The notes: generated from the sequence alone by a model not told the origin. A stretch of 64,000 bases of DNA from Microbacterium maritypicum MF109 (GCF_000455825.1 NZ_ATAO01000206.1:248001-312000), one strand, 5' to 3'; counted from the first letter of the stretch, positions 36,132 through 46,661 are shown. Numbers and translations are program-made.

Positions 36132-36692
36132 TTACTTCTCGCGGCCGAGGTAGTCACCCGTGCGGGTGTCGACCTTGACCTTGGTGCCGGCCTCGACGAA
36201 GAGCGGCACCTGGATCTCATAGCCGGTCTCGAGCGTGGCGGGCTTGGTGCCGGCCGACGAGCGGTCGCCCTGCAGGCCGGGCTCCGTGTAGGTGATCTCG
36301 AGGACCACGGACGCCGGGAGGTCGATGTAGAGCGGGTTGCCGTTGTTCAGGGCGATCGTGACGGCCTGGTTCTCGAGCAGGAAGTTCTTCGCGTCGCCGA
36401 CCGTAGCGGCGCCGACCGTGATCTGGTCGAAGTCTGTCTGGTCCATGAAGACGTAACCGTCGCCGTCGGTGTACAGGTACGTGTAGTCGCGGCGGTCGAC
36501 GTTCTCGATCTCGATCTTGGCGCCGGCGTTGTACGTACGGTCGACGACCTTGCCCGAGACGACGTTCTTCAGCTTGGTGCGCACGAAGGCGCCACCCTTG
36601 CCGGGCTTGACGTGCTGGAACTCGATGACGCTCCAGAGCTGACCGTCGATGCTGAGGACGACGCCGTTCTTGATGTCTGCGGTAGATGCCAT
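36132..36692 (-). CDS. efp: Translation elongation factor P
   Basis: Relieves ribosome stalling at polyproline stretches. The 186-aa protein has the three expected beta domains. The functional loop is [12 protein letters not shown] with K32 at its tip, where other bacteria carry beta-lysine or other modifications; no modification enzyme gene is nearby. The ATG at 36692 starts the family N-terminus [17 protein letters not shown] -10 lies upstream. Confidence 0.97.
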   Translation of the reverse strand: MASTADIKNGVVLSIDGQLWSVIEFQHVKPGKGGAFVRTKLKNVVSGKVVDRTYNAGAKIEIENVDRRDYTYLYTDGDGYVFMDQTDFDQITVGAATVGDAKNFLLENQAVTIALNNGNPLYIDLPASVVLEITYTEPGLQGDRSSAGTKPATLETGYEIQVPLFVEAGTKVKVDTRTGDYLGREK

Positions 36693-36744
36693 GCGCTGCG
36701 AGTTCCGTTCGTGAGTCTGCGGGGTCGGACGAGACCGACAGTCG

Positions 36745-36750
36745 ATTCTA
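36745..36750 (-). promoter_or_regulatory. Candidate -10 element of efp-nusB
   Basis: TAGAAT, 52 nt upstream of the efp ATG. Its TAG is the stop codon of aroQ. The leader would be about 46 nt. No good -35. Confidence 0.45.
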
Positions 36751-37185
36751 AGGGATGAGTGCTGCGAGCTGCCGCACGGCATCCGCGTAGCCGTCGACAC
36801 CGCGTCCGACGACGCGCACGGCCGCGACGTCGTCGAGGTAGGAGTGGTGCCGGAATTCCTCCCGTGCGTACACATCGGAGATGTGCACCTCGGCGAACGG
36901 CAGCGAGACTCCGGTGAGAGCGTCGCGCAGCACCACCGACGTGTGCGTGAGTCCGCCGGGATTGATCACGATCGCGGCGCAGTCCTCACGGGCGGCGTGG
37001 ATCGCGTCGATCAGCACCCCCTCGTGGTTGCTCTGCACCGCACGCACCTCGAAGCCGTGTTCTGCGGCGGCGTCGATGGTGATGCGCTCCACGTCGGCGA
37101 GCGTGGCCGTGCCGTACACCTCGGGTTCGCGCGAACCGAGCAGGTTCAGGTTGGGTCCGTTGACCAGGAGGATGCGTCGGCTCAC
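36748..37185 (-). CDS. aroQ: 3-dehydroquinate dehydratase, type II
   Basis: Removes water from dehydroquinate, the third step of the shikimate pathway. The 145-aa type II enzyme begins [19 protein letters not shown], has the catalytic tyrosine in REPEVYG and the histidine in EVHISD. The GTG at 37185 overlaps the aroB stop by 4 nt and matches the family start. Last gene of the aroC-aroK-aroB-aroQ set. Confidence 0.96.
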   Translation of the reverse strand: MSRRILLVNGPNLNLLGSREPEVYGTATLADVERITIDAAAEHGFEVRAVQSNHEGVLIDAIHAAREDCAAIVINPGGLTHTSVVLRDALTGVSLPFAEVHISDVYAREEFRHHSYLDDVAAVRVVGRGVDGYADAVRQLAALIP

Positions 37186-38270
37186 GCGCCGACCTCCTGG
37201 TAGGCGGCGAACATCAGCGATTCGTCCGGGGCCTGCAGCACCGTCGGCTTCGCGATGTCGTCGAGAAGGATGAAGCGCAGCATTCCGCCGCGGCTCTTCT
37301 TGTCGCGCTGCATCGTGGCGAGCAGCTGCGGCCATGCTCCTGCGCGGTACGAGGTCGGAAGCCCCAGCGACTCGAGGATGGTGCGGTGACGCTCCGCCGC
37401 GGCGTCGGAGAGGCGTCCGGCGAGACGCGAGAGCTCGGCCGCGTACAGCATGCCGACCGAGATCGCGGCGCCGTGACGCCAGCGGTATCGCTCTGCGTGC
37501 TCGATGGCGTGCCCGAGGGTGTGGCCGTAGTTGAGGATCTCCCGCAGGCCCGCCTCCCGGAAGTCGTCCGAGACGACCTCGGCTTTCATCGCGATCGCAA
37601 GTTCGATGGCACGCCGGAACTCGTCCGTCGTGGGGTCAACGGCACGAGCGGGATCCGCCTCGACGATGTCGAGGATCTCCGGCGCCCAGATGAATCCGGC
37701 CTTCACCACCTCGGCGAAACCGGCGGTCGCCTCGTTCGGGCTGAGGCTCGCGAGCTCGTCGAGGTCGCCCACGACGGCGCGCGGCGCCCAGAACGCACCG
37801 ACGAGGTTCTTGCCCTCCGCGGTGTTCACCCCGGTCTTGCCGCCGACCGCCGCGTCGACGAGGCCGAGGACCGTGGTCGGCACCTGGATCAGCTGCACAC
37901 CGCGCAGCCACGTCGCCGCCACGAAGCCGGCGAGATCGGTGACCGAGCCGCCGCCGTAGCCGATGACGGCGTCACTGCGCGTGAAGTCGGCCTGCCCCAT
38001 CACCTGCCAGCAGAAGGCCGCGACCTCGATGCGCTTGCCCTGCTCCGCATCCGGGATCTCGGCGAGCAGCACCTCACGCGGCCCGTCCGAGGTGTCGGCG
38101 AGCAGGCGATCGCGCAGCTCGGCGGCCCGGGCGGCCAGCGTCGGGGGGTGCACGACCAGGATCTTGCGCACCCCCGGAGCCAGCGCAGCCGAGACCCGTT
38201 CGAGGATCCCCCGCCCGATCGTGATGTCGTAGGCGTCGCTACCGGTGACGCTGATGGTCGTCGTGCTCAT
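37182..38270 (-). CDS. aroB: 3-dehydroquinate synthase
   Basis: Cyclises DAHP to dehydroquinate using NAD and a metal. The 362-aa protein has the NAD-binding [17 protein letters not shown], the [11 protein letters not shown] loop and the metal-binding [13 protein letters not shown] overlap with aroK fixes the start, and GTGA overlap leads into aroQ. Confidence 0.97.
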   Translation of the reverse strand: MSTTTISVTGSDAYDITIGRGILERVSAALAPGVRKILVVHPPTLAARAAELRDRLLADTSDGPREVLLAEIPDAEQGKRIEVAAFCWQVMGQADFTRSDAVIGYGGGSVTDLAGFVAATWLRGVQLIQVPTTVLGLVDAAVGGKTGVNTAEGKNLVGAFWAPRAVVGDLDELASLSPNEATAGFAEVVKAGFIWAPEILDIVEADPARAVDPTTDEFRRAIELAIAMKAEVVSDDFREAGLREILNYGHTLGHAIEHAERYRWRHGAAISVGMLYAAELSRLAGRLSDAAAERHRTILESLGLPTSYRAGAWPQLLATMQRDKKSRGGMLRFILLDDIAKPTVLQAPDESLMFAAYQEVGA

Positions 38271-38785
38271 CGCTGCTCTCTCCTCCATGCCACGATCTCG
38301 TCCGCGATCTTCTGCATCGGACGACGTGAGGTGTCGAAGGTCGCCGATGACACCTCGGCGTACCACCCCCGACGTTCCTCGAAGATCTTCTTCCAGCGCT
38401 CCAGGGGGTCCTCCCCCGCCAGCAGCGGACGATTGCTCCCACGGAGCCGATCGGCCACCGCGTCGGGGCTCACGGTCAGGAACACGACCGGGTGCTCTGC
38501 CAGCAGCTCCCGGGTCGCCGCTTCCGTCACCGCCCCGCCACCGAGGGAGATCACCCCGCCCTCGGCGAGGGCCTCTGCCACCGCGGCCCGCTCGAGGGCA
38601 CGGAAGTGCGCCTCGCCGTGGGCCTCGAAGATGCCGGCGATGGGTCCGTGGGCGGCCACGATGCGCTTGTCGGTGTCGATGAACGCGACGCCGAGCCGAC
38701 GAGCGACGCGTCTGCCGACGCTGGTCTTGCCGGCGGCCATCGGGCCGACCAGCACCAGCGTCAGCGGATCAGCCGCGCTCGTCAT
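38267..38785 (-). CDS. aroK: Shikimate kinase
   Basis: Phosphorylates shikimate at the 3-hydroxyl. The 172-aa P-loop kinase has Walker A GPMAAGKT (14-21), the shikimate-binding FIDTDKRI, the GGG motif SLGGGAV and the lid arginine in LRGSNRPLL. The ATG at 38785 overlaps the end of aroC by 17 nt, a longer overlap than at other junctions here, but no better start is present before the P-loop. Confidence 0.95.
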   Translation of the reverse strand: MTSAADPLTLVLVGPMAAGKTSVGRRVARRLGVAFIDTDKRIVAAHGPIAGIFEAHGEAHFRALERAAVAEALAEGGVISLGGGAVTEAATRELLAEHPVVFLTVSPDAVADRLRGSNRPLLAGEDPLERWKKIFEERRGWYAEVSSATFDTSRRPMQKIADEIVAWRREQR

Positions 38786-39998
38786 GCGCGATGAGCGCCG
38801 CCTCGGACGCGGGGGTCGTGCGCAGCTCGGCAGGGATGCCCGCCAGGTACCCGTCGAGGTTCCGTCGCGTCTCCCGGATGCTGTCGCCGCCGAACTTCTC
38901 CAGCACGGCGTTCGCGAGCTCGACCGCGACCATCGCCTCGGCGACCACACCGGCGGCTGGTACCGCGCACACGTCGGAGCGCTGGTGGTGGGCAGTGGCG
39001 TCGTCTCCTGTCGCGATGTCGATCGTCCGCAGCGCGTGCGGCACCGTCGCGATCGGCTTCATGCCGGCACGCACGCGCAGGACGGTGCCCGTCGACATGC
39101 CGCCCTCGGTGCCGCCGGCACGGTCGGATCCGCGCGTGATGCCGTCGGCGGTCGCGAAGAGCTCGTCGTGCGCGGCCGAGCCGCGACGACGGGTGGTCTC
39201 GAAGCCGTCGCCGACCTCGACACCCTTGATCGCCTGGATGCTCATCAGGGCCTGGGCCAGACGCGCGTCGAGGCGCCGGTCCCAGTGCACGTGGGAGCCG
39301 AGTCCCGGAGGCAGCCCGTACGCGAGGACCTCGACGATCCCGCCGAGCGTGTCGCCGTCCTTCTTGGCGTCGTCGACCTCGGCGACCATCAGCGCGGAGG
39401 TCGCCGCGTCGAAGCACCGGAGCGGATCGGCGTCCAGCGCCTCGACGTCATCCGGCGTGGGCAGCGCAGAACCCTCGGGTACGCGCACCGGGCCGATCGA
39501 CAACGTGTGGCTGACGAGACGGATCCCGAGCTCACCGAGGAAGGAGCGGGCGATCGCTCCCAACGCGACACGAGCGGCCGTCTCGCGGGCGCTCGCACGC
39601 TCGAGGATCGGACGCGCCTCGTCGAAGTCGTATTTCTGCATGCCCACCAGATCGGCGTGCCCTGGACGCGGACGGGTGAGAGGCGCGCTGCGTCCGCGAG
39701 ACTTGTCCGTGAGCTCGACGGGCTCGGGGTTCATGACCTCGATCCACTTGGGCCATTCGGTGTTGCCGATGCGCAGCGCGATCGGACTGCCGAGGCTCCG
39801 GCCGTGGCGCACACCGCCGGAGATCGTCAGCTCATCCTGCTCGAACTTCATCCGCGAGCCGCGGCCATAGCCCAACTTGCGACGGGCGAGGTCGGCCTGG
39901 ATGGCCTCGGAGGACACAGGGACGCCGGAGGGAAGACCCTCCATGACGGCGATGAGTTCTGGGCCGTGCGATTCGCCGGCCGTGAGCACGCGGAGCAT
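38769..39998 (-). CDS. aroC: Chorismate synthase
   Basis: Eliminates phosphate from EPSP to form chorismate, using reduced FMN. The 409-aa enzyme has the signatures [12 protein letters not shown], the [11 protein letters not shown] segment, [15 protein letters not shown] and TGGTEGG-like [12 protein letters not shown]. It heads the aroCKBQ operon. aroA and aroG are not in the window. Confidence 0.97.
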   Translation of the reverse strand: MLRVLTAGESHGPELIAVMEGLPSGVPVSSEAIQADLARRKLGYGRGSRMKFEQDELTISGGVRHGRSLGSPIALRIGNTEWPKWIEVMNPEPVELTDKSRGRSAPLTRPRPGHADLVGMQKYDFDEARPILERASARETAARVALGAIARSFLGELGIRLVSHTLSIGPVRVPEGSALPTPDDVEALDADPLRCFDAATSALMVAEVDDAKKDGDTLGGIVEVLAYGLPPGLGSHVHWDRRLDARLAQALMSIQAIKGVEVGDGFETTRRRGSAAHDELFATADGITRGSDRAGGTEGGMSTGTVLRVRAGMKPIATVPHALRTIDIATGDDATAHHQRSDVCAVPAAGVVAEAMVAVELANAVLEKFGGDSIRETRRNLDGYLAGIPAELRTTPASEAALIAHDERG

Positions 39999-40061
39999 TG
40001 CTCCAGTCTCCCACGGGTTCGCACCCCCGCAGCGCCGCGTTTCGTCGAGCGAGCGGTTCGG

Positions 40062-40874
40062 TCAGAGCGCGGCGCGCATCGCGGTGATCACCGCGGCCTC
40101 GTCGCGGAGCTCCATCGTCGGATCGCCGTGCCGGAAGATACGGATCTGGCGCACGGCCTGATGCAGCAGCATGCCGAGTCCGGAGATGGCCGGGCCATCG
40201 CTCCAGGTCATCGCGAGAGCTGACGGCCACGGGGCGTAGGCGGCGTCGAAGAGCGACCCGCCACTCGACGACAGCACCGAGGCGATCTCCGCGGGGAGAG
40301 CGGTGCCGCTGGGCAGCGTGGCCACGGTCAGCTCGACGGCCGGAGCAGGCGCATCGAACGCGCGTACTTCCACGACGAGGCCGAGCCGCTCCCCGAGATC
40401 CACCAGCGCCGCCGCGGCAGCAGCGCGCCGAGCACGCACGTCGACGCGCGCGGCCCCGATCTCGGCTGCGGCGACGAGAGCCGACGCCGCCGTGGCCCCG
40501 GCCCCGAGTATCCGGACCCGTTCGACCTCGGCGATGTGCGCCTCGGCGAGGGCATCGACGATCCCTCCGACATCGGTGTTGAACCCGGCCGGCTCGTCTC
40601 CCAGGAGGAGCGTGTTGACGGCGCCCGTGAGCCGCGCGTGACGATCCCGTGTCGCCGCCGCGCGGAACGCCTCTTCCTTCAACGGCATCGTGAGGGAGAG
40701 ACCACGCCAGGTGTCGTCCAGTTCGGCGATCGCCGAGGCGAATCCCTCCGCCGAGACCCGACGCCGTCCGTACTCCCAGTCCAGGCCGAGCACACGATAG
40801 GCGGCCGCATGCAGCTCCGGGGACTTGGAGTGCGCGATCGGATCGCCCCAGACCGCCAACCGTGAGCGCGTCAC
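40062..40874 (-). CDS. aroE: Shikimate dehydrogenase
   Basis: Reduces dehydroshikimate to shikimate with NADPH. The 270-aa protein has the substrate-binding VWGDPIAHSKSPELH, LTMPLKEEA with the catalytic lysine, NTDVGG and a Rossmann fold with GAGATAASAL. A longer reading from a GTG at 40916 would overlap mltG by 38 nt. The GTG at 40874 is preferred because it follows the mltG stop by 4 nt and matches the usual family start. The start is therefore uncertain. Confidence 0.9.
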   Translation of the reverse strand: MTRSRLAVWGDPIAHSKSPELHAAAYRVLGLDWEYGRRRVSAEGFASAIAELDDTWRGLSLTMPLKEEAFRAAATRDRHARLTGAVNTLLLGDEPAGFNTDVGGIVDALAEAHIAEVERVRILGAGATAASALVAAAEIGAARVDVRARRAAAAAALVDLGERLGLVVEVRAFDAPAPAVELTVATLPSGTALPAEIASVLSSSGGSLFDAAYAPWPSALAMTWSDGPAISGLGMLLHQAVRQIRIFRHGDPTMELRDEAAVITAMRAAL

Positions 40875-40878
40875 CGTC

Positions 40879-42399
40879 TCAGCAGCCGCCGTCGGGGTTC
40901 GCACGGCACCACTCACGCCACTTCTCGATTCCCTGCTCGTGCTCCGCCATGGTCTCGGAGAACTGCGTCTCCCCCGTGGCGAGGTTGATCGTGACGAAGT
41001 ACAGCCACGGGCCGTCAGCAGGCTGCATCGCCGCCTTGATGGCCGCGTCGCTCGGGCTGGCGATCGGTGTCGCCGGCAGGCCGGTGCGCACGTAGGTGTT
41101 CCACTCGTTGTCGTCCTCGAGCGCTTCCTTCGAGCTCGACACGACGCCTTCGTGCAGCGACCCGTAGCCGTACTGGGCGGTCGAATCCATCTGCAGCTTC
41201 ATGTCGATGTCGAGGCGGTTCTGAATGACGCGGGACACCTTCGCGAAGTCGTCGAGACGGCCCTCGCGCTGGATGATCGAGGCGATCGTCAGGATCCGTT
41301 CGGCATCAGCCGCCGGCACACCTGCCGCGTCGAGCGACTCTCTGGTGCGGTCGACCATCCGCTGGATCACCTGAGGTGCGGTGACCCCGGGATCGAATTC
41401 GTACACTGCGGGGAACAGCCAGCCCTCCAGGCTCGGCGCGTCCACGCCGTAGGCCGAGGGGTCCTGGACCGCAGCCTCGAAGTCGGCGAGCGGAAGCCCG
41501 AGAGTCTCGGCCATGCCGGGCAACGAGGAGACGATCGTGCCTCCCTCGGAGACCGAGACGGCATTCGCCATCTTGTTCGCGTCGTCCTTGAGCGCGGCGA
41601 GGGCGGCCTCTGCCGTCATCTTCTTCTGCAGGCGGTAGACGCCCGGATAGAACGTGACCGCGAGGTTCTCTTCGACGATGTAGTCGTAGAACACGTCCTC
41701 GGTCTTCGTGACGCCGGCCTCATAGAGCGCCGTCGACACCGGCCCCCCGGTGTCGCCCTGCTTGATCGTGACGAGGGCTTCGCCGTTCGCGAGACCGGGC
41801 TCCCAGTCCTTCGACTCGCCCCAGCCCATGGCATCGCTGATCTTGTCGCCGTAGGTGTTCCAGGCCCAGGCGCCAGCCGCCGCGATGCCGCCGAGCACGG
41901 CGAGCACGATGATCAGCGCGATCAGGCAGCCCTTGCGGCGCTTCTTCTTCGGCGCCGCGGGAACATGGTCGTCGTGCGGGGCGAACAGATCGTCGAGCCC
42001 GCCTCCGATCACCGGTTCGGGCGTTTCGGCCGCTGCCGAGGTACGACCGGTGCCCGCCGCGGGCACCGCTTGCGGGAGAGCACGCGTGGGAGTCTCTGCG
42101 GCGTCGGCCGAAGCGCGAACGGGCGTCGGCGACGGCGCCGCATCCGCGGTGACGGCATCGTCCGCGGACCCACGTACCGGCACAGGGGACGGCTCGGCCG
42201 GCGTGCGGGCCGTGCCTCCCACCGGAGTCGCGGTTCCCTCTCCGGCTGCTGCCTCTCGGGCGGCGCGGCGCGAACCGGGCGCCGGAGCACTGTTGTCGAC
42301 GGTCGGGATCTGCTGCGTCGGGTCCGGCAGATTCTCGAACAGATCCCCCAGGCGGGAATCAGGATCGTGCCGGGGGGTGGCGCTGTCACGTTCAGACAT
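40879..42399 (-). CDS. mltG: Endolytic murein transglycosylase MltG
   Basis: A membrane-bound lytic transglycosylase that cuts nascent peptidoglycan and is thought to terminate glycan strands. The 506-aa protein has a long Pro/Ala-rich cytoplasmic region (1-150), a basic KKKRRK stop and one membrane helix (about 155-178). The extracellular YceG domain carries the catalytic glutamate in ASIIQREG (about 370-378) and the following IQNRLDIDMKLQMDSTAQYG. It sits in the alaS-ruvX-mltG-aroE order common in actinobacteria and starts 2 nt after ruvX. Confidence 0.93.
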   Translation of the reverse strand: MSERDSATPRHDPDSRLGDLFENLPDPTQQIPTVDNSAPAPGSRRAAREAAAGEGTATPVGGTARTPAEPSPVPVRGSADDAVTADAAPSPTPVRASADAAETPTRALPQAVPAAGTGRTSAAAETPEPVIGGGLDDLFAPHDDHVPAAPKKKRRKGCLIALIIVLAVLGGIAAAGAWAWNTYGDKISDAMGWGESKDWEPGLANGEALVTIKQGDTGGPVSTALYEAGVTKTEDVFYDYIVEENLAVTFYPGVYRLQKKMTAEAALAALKDDANKMANAVSVSEGGTIVSSLPGMAETLGLPLADFEAAVQDPSAYGVDAPSLEGWLFPAVYEFDPGVTAPQVIQRMVDRTRESLDAAGVPAADAERILTIASIIQREGRLDDFAKVSRVIQNRLDIDMKLQMDSTAQYGYGSLHEGVVSSSKEALEDDNEWNTYVRTGLPATPIASPSDAAIKAAMQPADGPWLYFVTINLATGETQFSETMAEHEQGIEKWREWCRANPDGGC

Positions 42400-42401
42400 C
42401 G

Positions 42402-42875
42402 TCAGGCGTGCTCCTCGTCAGGCGAGATGGTGGCGCCGGCCGGGTTTCCGGTGCTCTTCTCCATGTCGATCGCCTGCTGCAGAAGCACCACGGCGGCGAC
42501 CTGATCCACAATGCTACGAGAGTTCTTCTGAGATCTCCCGGAACTGCGCAAAGCGGCGTGCGCGCTCACGGTGCTGAGGCGCTCGTCCACGAGGCGCACG
42601 GGGATCCCGCTGCGCACCTGAAGCGCAGCGGCGAACTCTCGCGCATCCGTGGTCGACGGTGTGTCGGCACCCTGCATGTTCACCGGGAGGCCGACCACGA
42701 ACTCCAACGGGTCGTACTCCCCTGCGATCTGCACGAGGCGGTCGATCGATGCGTCGTCCCGAGGGACCGTCTCGACCGGGACGGCGAGCATGCCATCGGG
42801 ATCGCAGCGCGCGACACCGACCCTCGCCCTGCCGACGTCGATGCCGAGTCGCACGCCGCGGCGGAACCCGCTCAC
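42402..42875 (-). CDS. ruvX: YqgF/RuvX family nuclease
   Basis: A putative Holliday-junction resolvase fold protein, also implicated in 16S rRNA 5'-end processing. The 157-aa RNase H-like protein has the acidic motif RLGIDVGRARVG, FVVGLPVNMQG and VRLVDERLST, with the final aspartate in SIVDQVAAVVLLQ. GTGA overlap with alaS fixes the start. Confidence 0.92.
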   Translation of the reverse strand: MSGFRRGVRLGIDVGRARVGVARCDPDGMLAVPVETVPRDDASIDRLVQIAGEYDPLEFVVGLPVNMQGADTPSTTDAREFAAALQVRSGIPVRLVDERLSTVSAHAALRSSGRSQKNSRSIVDQVAAVVLLQQAIDMEKSTGNPAGATISPDEEHA

Positions 42876-45532
42876 GCGGCGTGCAGCTCCTGTGAGATGG
42901 CCTCGAGCGCCGCGGGAAGAGCCGCGGCATCCGCGCCACCGCCCTGCGCGACGTCGTCACGACCGCCGCCGCCGCCGCCGAGCACACCGGCAGCGCGTTT
43001 CGCCAACGCGCCGGCCTTCGCGCCCGCAGACCGAGCGGCATCGTTGGTGGCGACGACCACGACCGGACGACCGTTGACCACAGCTCCCAATGCCACGACC
43101 GCGGCATCGGAACCGAGCCGATCGCGCACGCCGTTCACGAGATCGCGCACATCGTCCGCGGACGCCACCTCGCCCAGGTTCTGGGCAGCCAGGCGGAACG
43201 CTCCAGCGCGGGTCGCGGCCTCGACGATGGCGGGAACCTGACCCGCCCTCTCCTTGGCCTCGAACTGCGCGATGCGCTTCTCCGCCGCCTTCAGACTCGC
43301 GGCGAGGTCGGCGATCCGCTCCGGAAGCTGTTCGCGCGGCGTCTTCAGGGAACTGGTCAGCTGCGAGACGATCGCCCGCTCCGCGGCGAGCTCCCGGAAG
43401 GCATCGGCACCGACGAGCGCCTCGATGCGACGATTGGATGCGCCGACGGAAGACTCTCCGACCAGGCTCACCAGACCGATCTCCGCGCTCGTGCTGACGT
43501 GCGTGCCCGCACACAGCTCACGCGACCAGGGGCCGCCGATGTCGACCATTCGCACGACGTCGCCGTACTTCTCGCCGAACAGAGCCATGGCTCCGGCTTC
43601 CTTCGCCTCGTCGAGGGAGACGATGCGCGTGGTCACCTCGAGGGAGTCCTGCACCGCGCGGTTGGTGATCTCCTCGATCTCGCTCCGCGTATCCGTCGAG
43701 AGCGCCTGCGACCAGGCGAAGTCGAAGCGCATGTAGCCGGCACGGTTCAACGAGCCCGCCTGCGTCGCGGTCGGACCGAGCGTGTCGCGCAGAGCGGCAT
43801 GCACGAGGTGGGTGGCCGAGTGCGCCTGGCGGGCGGCACGACGGTTTGCCGCGTCCACCACCGTGGTCGCGATGTCGTCGACGGCGACGCTGCCGCGCGT
43901 GACCTCGACGGTGTGACTGATCAGACCGGGAACCGGCTTCTGCACATCGAGCACCTCGAGCGTGTATCCCGGGCCCACGATCGTGCCCTTGTCGGCCACC
44001 TGTCCACCCGACTCCGCGTAGAGCGTCGTCTCGGCGAGCACGACCTCGGCGATCTGGCCCTCGGCGGCGCTGCGCACGGGGACACCGTCGACGAGGAGAC
44101 CGAGCACACGGGATTCGACCTCGAGCGCGGTGTAACCGTCGAATCCGGTCTCTCCCAGCGCGCGCAGATCGCGATAGACGGACACGTCGGCGAGCTGACG
44201 CTTGCGGTTGCGGGCGTCGTCCTTCGCGCGCTGGCGCTGCTCCTGCATAAGGGTGTCGAAAGCGGCTCGATCGACGTCGAGCCCTGCTTCCTCGGCGACC
44301 TCGAGCGTGAGGTCGATCGGGAAGCCGTAGGTGTCGTGCAGCAGGAAGGCCTCGGGACCGCTCAGGGTCTTCCCGCCGCCCTTCCTGGTCTCGTCCAGAG
44401 CCAGGTCGAGAATCGTCGACCCGGCGACGAGGGTGCGACGGAAGGTCTCCTCCTCGGCGAACGCCGATGCCGAGAGCACAGACCAGTCCCTCTCGAGTTC
44501 CGGATAGGTGGTCTTCATCACATCGCGGGACGCGGCGAACAGCTCGGGGAACACCGGCTCGTCGACACCGAGCAGGCGCATCGAGCGGACCGTGCGACGC
44601 ATCAGACGGCGCAGGATGTACCCGCGTCCCTCGTTGGAGGGACGCACGCCGTCGGAGAGGAGCATGAGCGAGGAGCGCACGTGGTCCGCGACGACACGGA
44701 ACCGCACGTCGTCCTCGTGCTGCGCCCCGTAGGGCCGTCCGGAGAGCTCGACCGCACGGTCCAGCACCGGCCGCACCTGATCGGACTCGTACATGTTGTC
44801 GACACCCTGCTTGAGGAAGGCGACGCGTTCGAGGCCCATGCCGGTGTCGATGTTCTTCATCGGCAGCTCGCCGACGATGTCGAACTCCGTCTTGCTGCGG
44901 ATGTTCTCGATGAAGTCCTGCATGAACACGAGGTTCCAGATCTCCAGGAACCGCGAGTCGTCGACAGCCGGGCCGCCGTCCTTGCCGTAGGCGGGACCGC
45001 GATCGAAGAAGATCTCCGAGTCGGGACCACCCGGTCCGGGCTGGCCGGTGTTCCAGTAGTTGTCCGCCCGGCCCAGGCGCTGGATGCGCTCCGGCTTGAG
45101 CCCGATGATGTCGCGCCAGATCGCCTCGGCCTCGTCGTCGGTCTCGTAGACGGTGACCCACAGGTCCTTCTCGTCGAAGCCGAGACCGCCGTCGGACTCG
45201 GAGCTCGTCAACAGCTCCCAGGCATAGCGGATCGCGCCTTCCTTGAAGTAGTCGCCGAACGACCAGTTGCCGAGCATCTGGAAGAACGTGCCATGACGGG
45301 CAGTGCGGCCGACCTCTTCGATGTCGTTCGTGCGGATGCACTTCTGCACGTCGGCGATACGCGAGTGCGGAGCAGGGACGACACCTGTGAGGTACGGGAT
45401 CATCGGCACCATTCCGGCGACCGTGAACAGCAGGGACGGGTCGTCACTGACCAGGGAGGCCGAGGGGACGATGAGGTGGTCGTTCTTCTCGAAGAAGTCG
45501 AGATAGCGCTGCGCGATTTCCGCAGTTTTCAT
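42872..45532 (-). CDS. alaS: Alanyl-tRNA synthetase
   Basis: Charges tRNA-Ala. The 886-aa enzyme has the class II catalytic domain (TFFQMLGNWSFGDYFKEGAI), the editing domain with HSATHLVHAAL and the zinc/editing CAGTH motif, a coiled region, and a C-terminal domain ending in the glycine-rich LGGGGGGRDDVAQGGG. The ATG at 45532 begins the family N-terminus MKTAEIAQRYLDFF. The frame is open upstream, but the preceding residues do not match the family. No T-box is visible. Confidence 0.96.
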   Translation of the reverse strand: MKTAEIAQRYLDFFEKNDHLIVPSASLVSDDPSLLFTVAGMVPMIPYLTGVVPAPHSRIADVQKCIRTNDIEEVGRTARHGTFFQMLGNWSFGDYFKEGAIRYAWELLTSSESDGGLGFDEKDLWVTVYETDDEAEAIWRDIIGLKPERIQRLGRADNYWNTGQPGPGGPDSEIFFDRGPAYGKDGGPAVDDSRFLEIWNLVFMQDFIENIRSKTEFDIVGELPMKNIDTGMGLERVAFLKQGVDNMYESDQVRPVLDRAVELSGRPYGAQHEDDVRFRVVADHVRSSLMLLSDGVRPSNEGRGYILRRLMRRTVRSMRLLGVDEPVFPELFAASRDVMKTTYPELERDWSVLSASAFAEEETFRRTLVAGSTILDLALDETRKGGGKTLSGPEAFLLHDTYGFPIDLTLEVAEEAGLDVDRAAFDTLMQEQRQRAKDDARNRKRQLADVSVYRDLRALGETGFDGYTALEVESRVLGLLVDGVPVRSAAEGQIAEVVLAETTLYAESGGQVADKGTIVGPGYTLEVLDVQKPVPGLISHTVEVTRGSVAVDDIATTVVDAANRRAARQAHSATHLVHAALRDTLGPTATQAGSLNRAGYMRFDFAWSQALSTDTRSEIEEITNRAVQDSLEVTTRIVSLDEAKEAGAMALFGEKYGDVVRMVDIGGPWSRELCAGTHVSTSAEIGLVSLVGESSVGASNRRIEALVGADAFRELAAERAIVSQLTSSLKTPREQLPERIADLAASLKAAEKRIAQFEAKERAGQVPAIVEAATRAGAFRLAAQNLGEVASADDVRDLVNGVRDRLGSDAAVVALGAVVNGRPVVVVATNDAARSAGAKAGALAKRAAGVLGGGGGGRDDVAQGGGADAAALPAALEAISQELHAA

Positions 45533-45587
45533 AAGGTTCCGGGTGTCCTTGCGTGAAGATGCCGCGCCGAGGCGCCGCTGCGGTGGT

Positions 45588-45776
45588 TCAGTTGTCGCCC
45601 GGCTCCGTGAGCCGTGCCTCCTGCTCGCGGTAGGCGTCGCTGAGGATCGCGGTGAACCCGTTGATCCGGGCGTCGACCTCGGCGAGGATGTCATGACCGC
45701 GCGGGTCCTTGTTCATGAAGTGAGCCGCGACGAAGCCGCCGATCACACCGATCAGGAACCACAGCACGTTCTTCAT
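45588..45776 (-). CDS. 62-aa single-TM protein between rpsD and alaS
   Basis: A small protein with one N-terminal membrane helix (about residues 4-20), a short basic turn and an amphipathic, acidic soluble part. AAGGA lies about 8 nt before the ATG. It is not assigned to a named family. It sits at the same place (rpsD, small membrane gene, alaS) in related genomes as far as memory allows, which is the main support that it is real. Topology suggests an inner-membrane peptide with a cytoplasmic tail. Confidence 0.65.
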   Translation of the reverse strand: MKNVLWFLIGVIGGFVAAHFMNKDPRGHDILAEVDARINGFTAILSDAYREQEARLTEPGDN

Positions 45777-45835
45777 GTCGTCATCCTTGCCCTTGACCCG
45801 CGAAGGCGCGGTGTCACCATCGTATGCGGAAACGA

Positions 45836-45866
45836 CAGGAGGCGTCGGGAATCCCGACGCCTCCTG
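45836..45866 (-). terminator. Hairpin terminator after rpsD
   Basis: A perfect 15-bp stem (45836-45850 with 45852-45866) with a one-base centre begins about 20 nt after the rpsD stop. No T-tract. It isolates rpsD from the 62-aa gene and alaS. The 111-bp gap holds nothing else recognised. Confidence 0.75.
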
Positions 45867-45887
45867 CCTGATTGCTCGATCGCTGGA

Positions 45888-46517
45888 TCAGCGAGCCGCG
45901 TAGTACTCGACGACGAGCTGCACTTCACAGGTCACGGGGACCTCGGCGCGCTTCGGACGACGAACCAGACGCGACTGGAGCTTGTCGAGCTCGACCTCGA
46001 GGTAGCCCGGAACGGGGGGCAGGACCTCGGCGTGACCGCCGGCTGCCGCCACCTGGAAGGGCTCGGTGCCCTCGCTCTTGGCCTTGACGTGGATGAGCTG
46101 ACCCGGCTTCACGCGGAACGACGGGCGGTCGACGAGCTGGCCGTCGACCAGGATGTGGCGGTGCACGACGAGCTGGCGAGCCTGTGCGGTGGTGCGGGCG
46201 AAGCCCGAACGCACGACGAGAGCGTCGAGACGCATCTCGAGGAGCTCGACCAGGTTCTCACCGGTCAGGCCGTCCTGACGACGAGCCTCGTTGAAGGTGT
46301 TGCGCATCTGCTTCTCGCGGATGCCGTACTGCTCGCGAAGACGCTGCTTCTCACGCAGACGGACGGCGTAGTCGCTGTCTGCCTTGCGCTTGGTGCGGCC
46401 GTGCTCACCCGGAGCGTACGGACGCTTCTCGAGGTAGCGGGCGGCCTTCGGGGTGAGAGCGACGCCGAGGGCGCGGCTGAGACGCACCTTGCGGCGGTCC
46501 TGGGACTTCGTGGTCAC
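45888..46517 (-). CDS. rpsD: 30S ribosomal protein S4
   Basis: A primary 16S rRNA-binding protein and translational accuracy factor. The 209-aa protein has the N-terminal RRKVRLSRALGV region and the S4 RNA-binding domain (about 97-160) with RLDALVVRSGFARTTAQARQ within it and the conserved LVHRHILVDGQLV. It is a single gene away from the alpha operon, as usual in actinobacteria. It is the non-zinc (C-minus) type, since the N-terminal cysteine ligands are absent. Confidence 0.97.
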   Translation of the reverse strand: MTTKSQDRRKVRLSRALGVALTPKAARYLEKRPYAPGEHGRTKRKADSDYAVRLREKQRLREQYGIREKQMRNTFNEARRQDGLTGENLVELLEMRLDALVVRSGFARTTAQARQLVVHRHILVDGQLVDRPSFRVKPGQLIHVKAKSEGTEPFQVAAAGGHAEVLPPVPGYLEVELDKLQSRLVRRPKRAEVPVTCEVQLVVEYYAAR

Positions 46518-46661
46518 GAAGTTTTCCTTCCGATGACGTGGTCGCGTCTTTCACGACTCACGGACGTATCGTCCGCGTTCTGCCTTGGAGCGCACGCCGG
46601 GGCGCCAGCAAGGTGTGGTGTGAACGAGGAGATGCCCGAAAACTCGGTTTCGAGCCGCTCA

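Noticed and set aside
40875..40916. Longer aroE starting at the GTG at 40916
   Set aside because: It would overlap mltG by 38 nt and add 14 residues without family similarity; the GTG at 40874 fits better, though this is not certain.
45533..45587. T-box leader before alaS
   Set aside because: Only 55 bp are available and no T-box sequence or specifier stem is seen.
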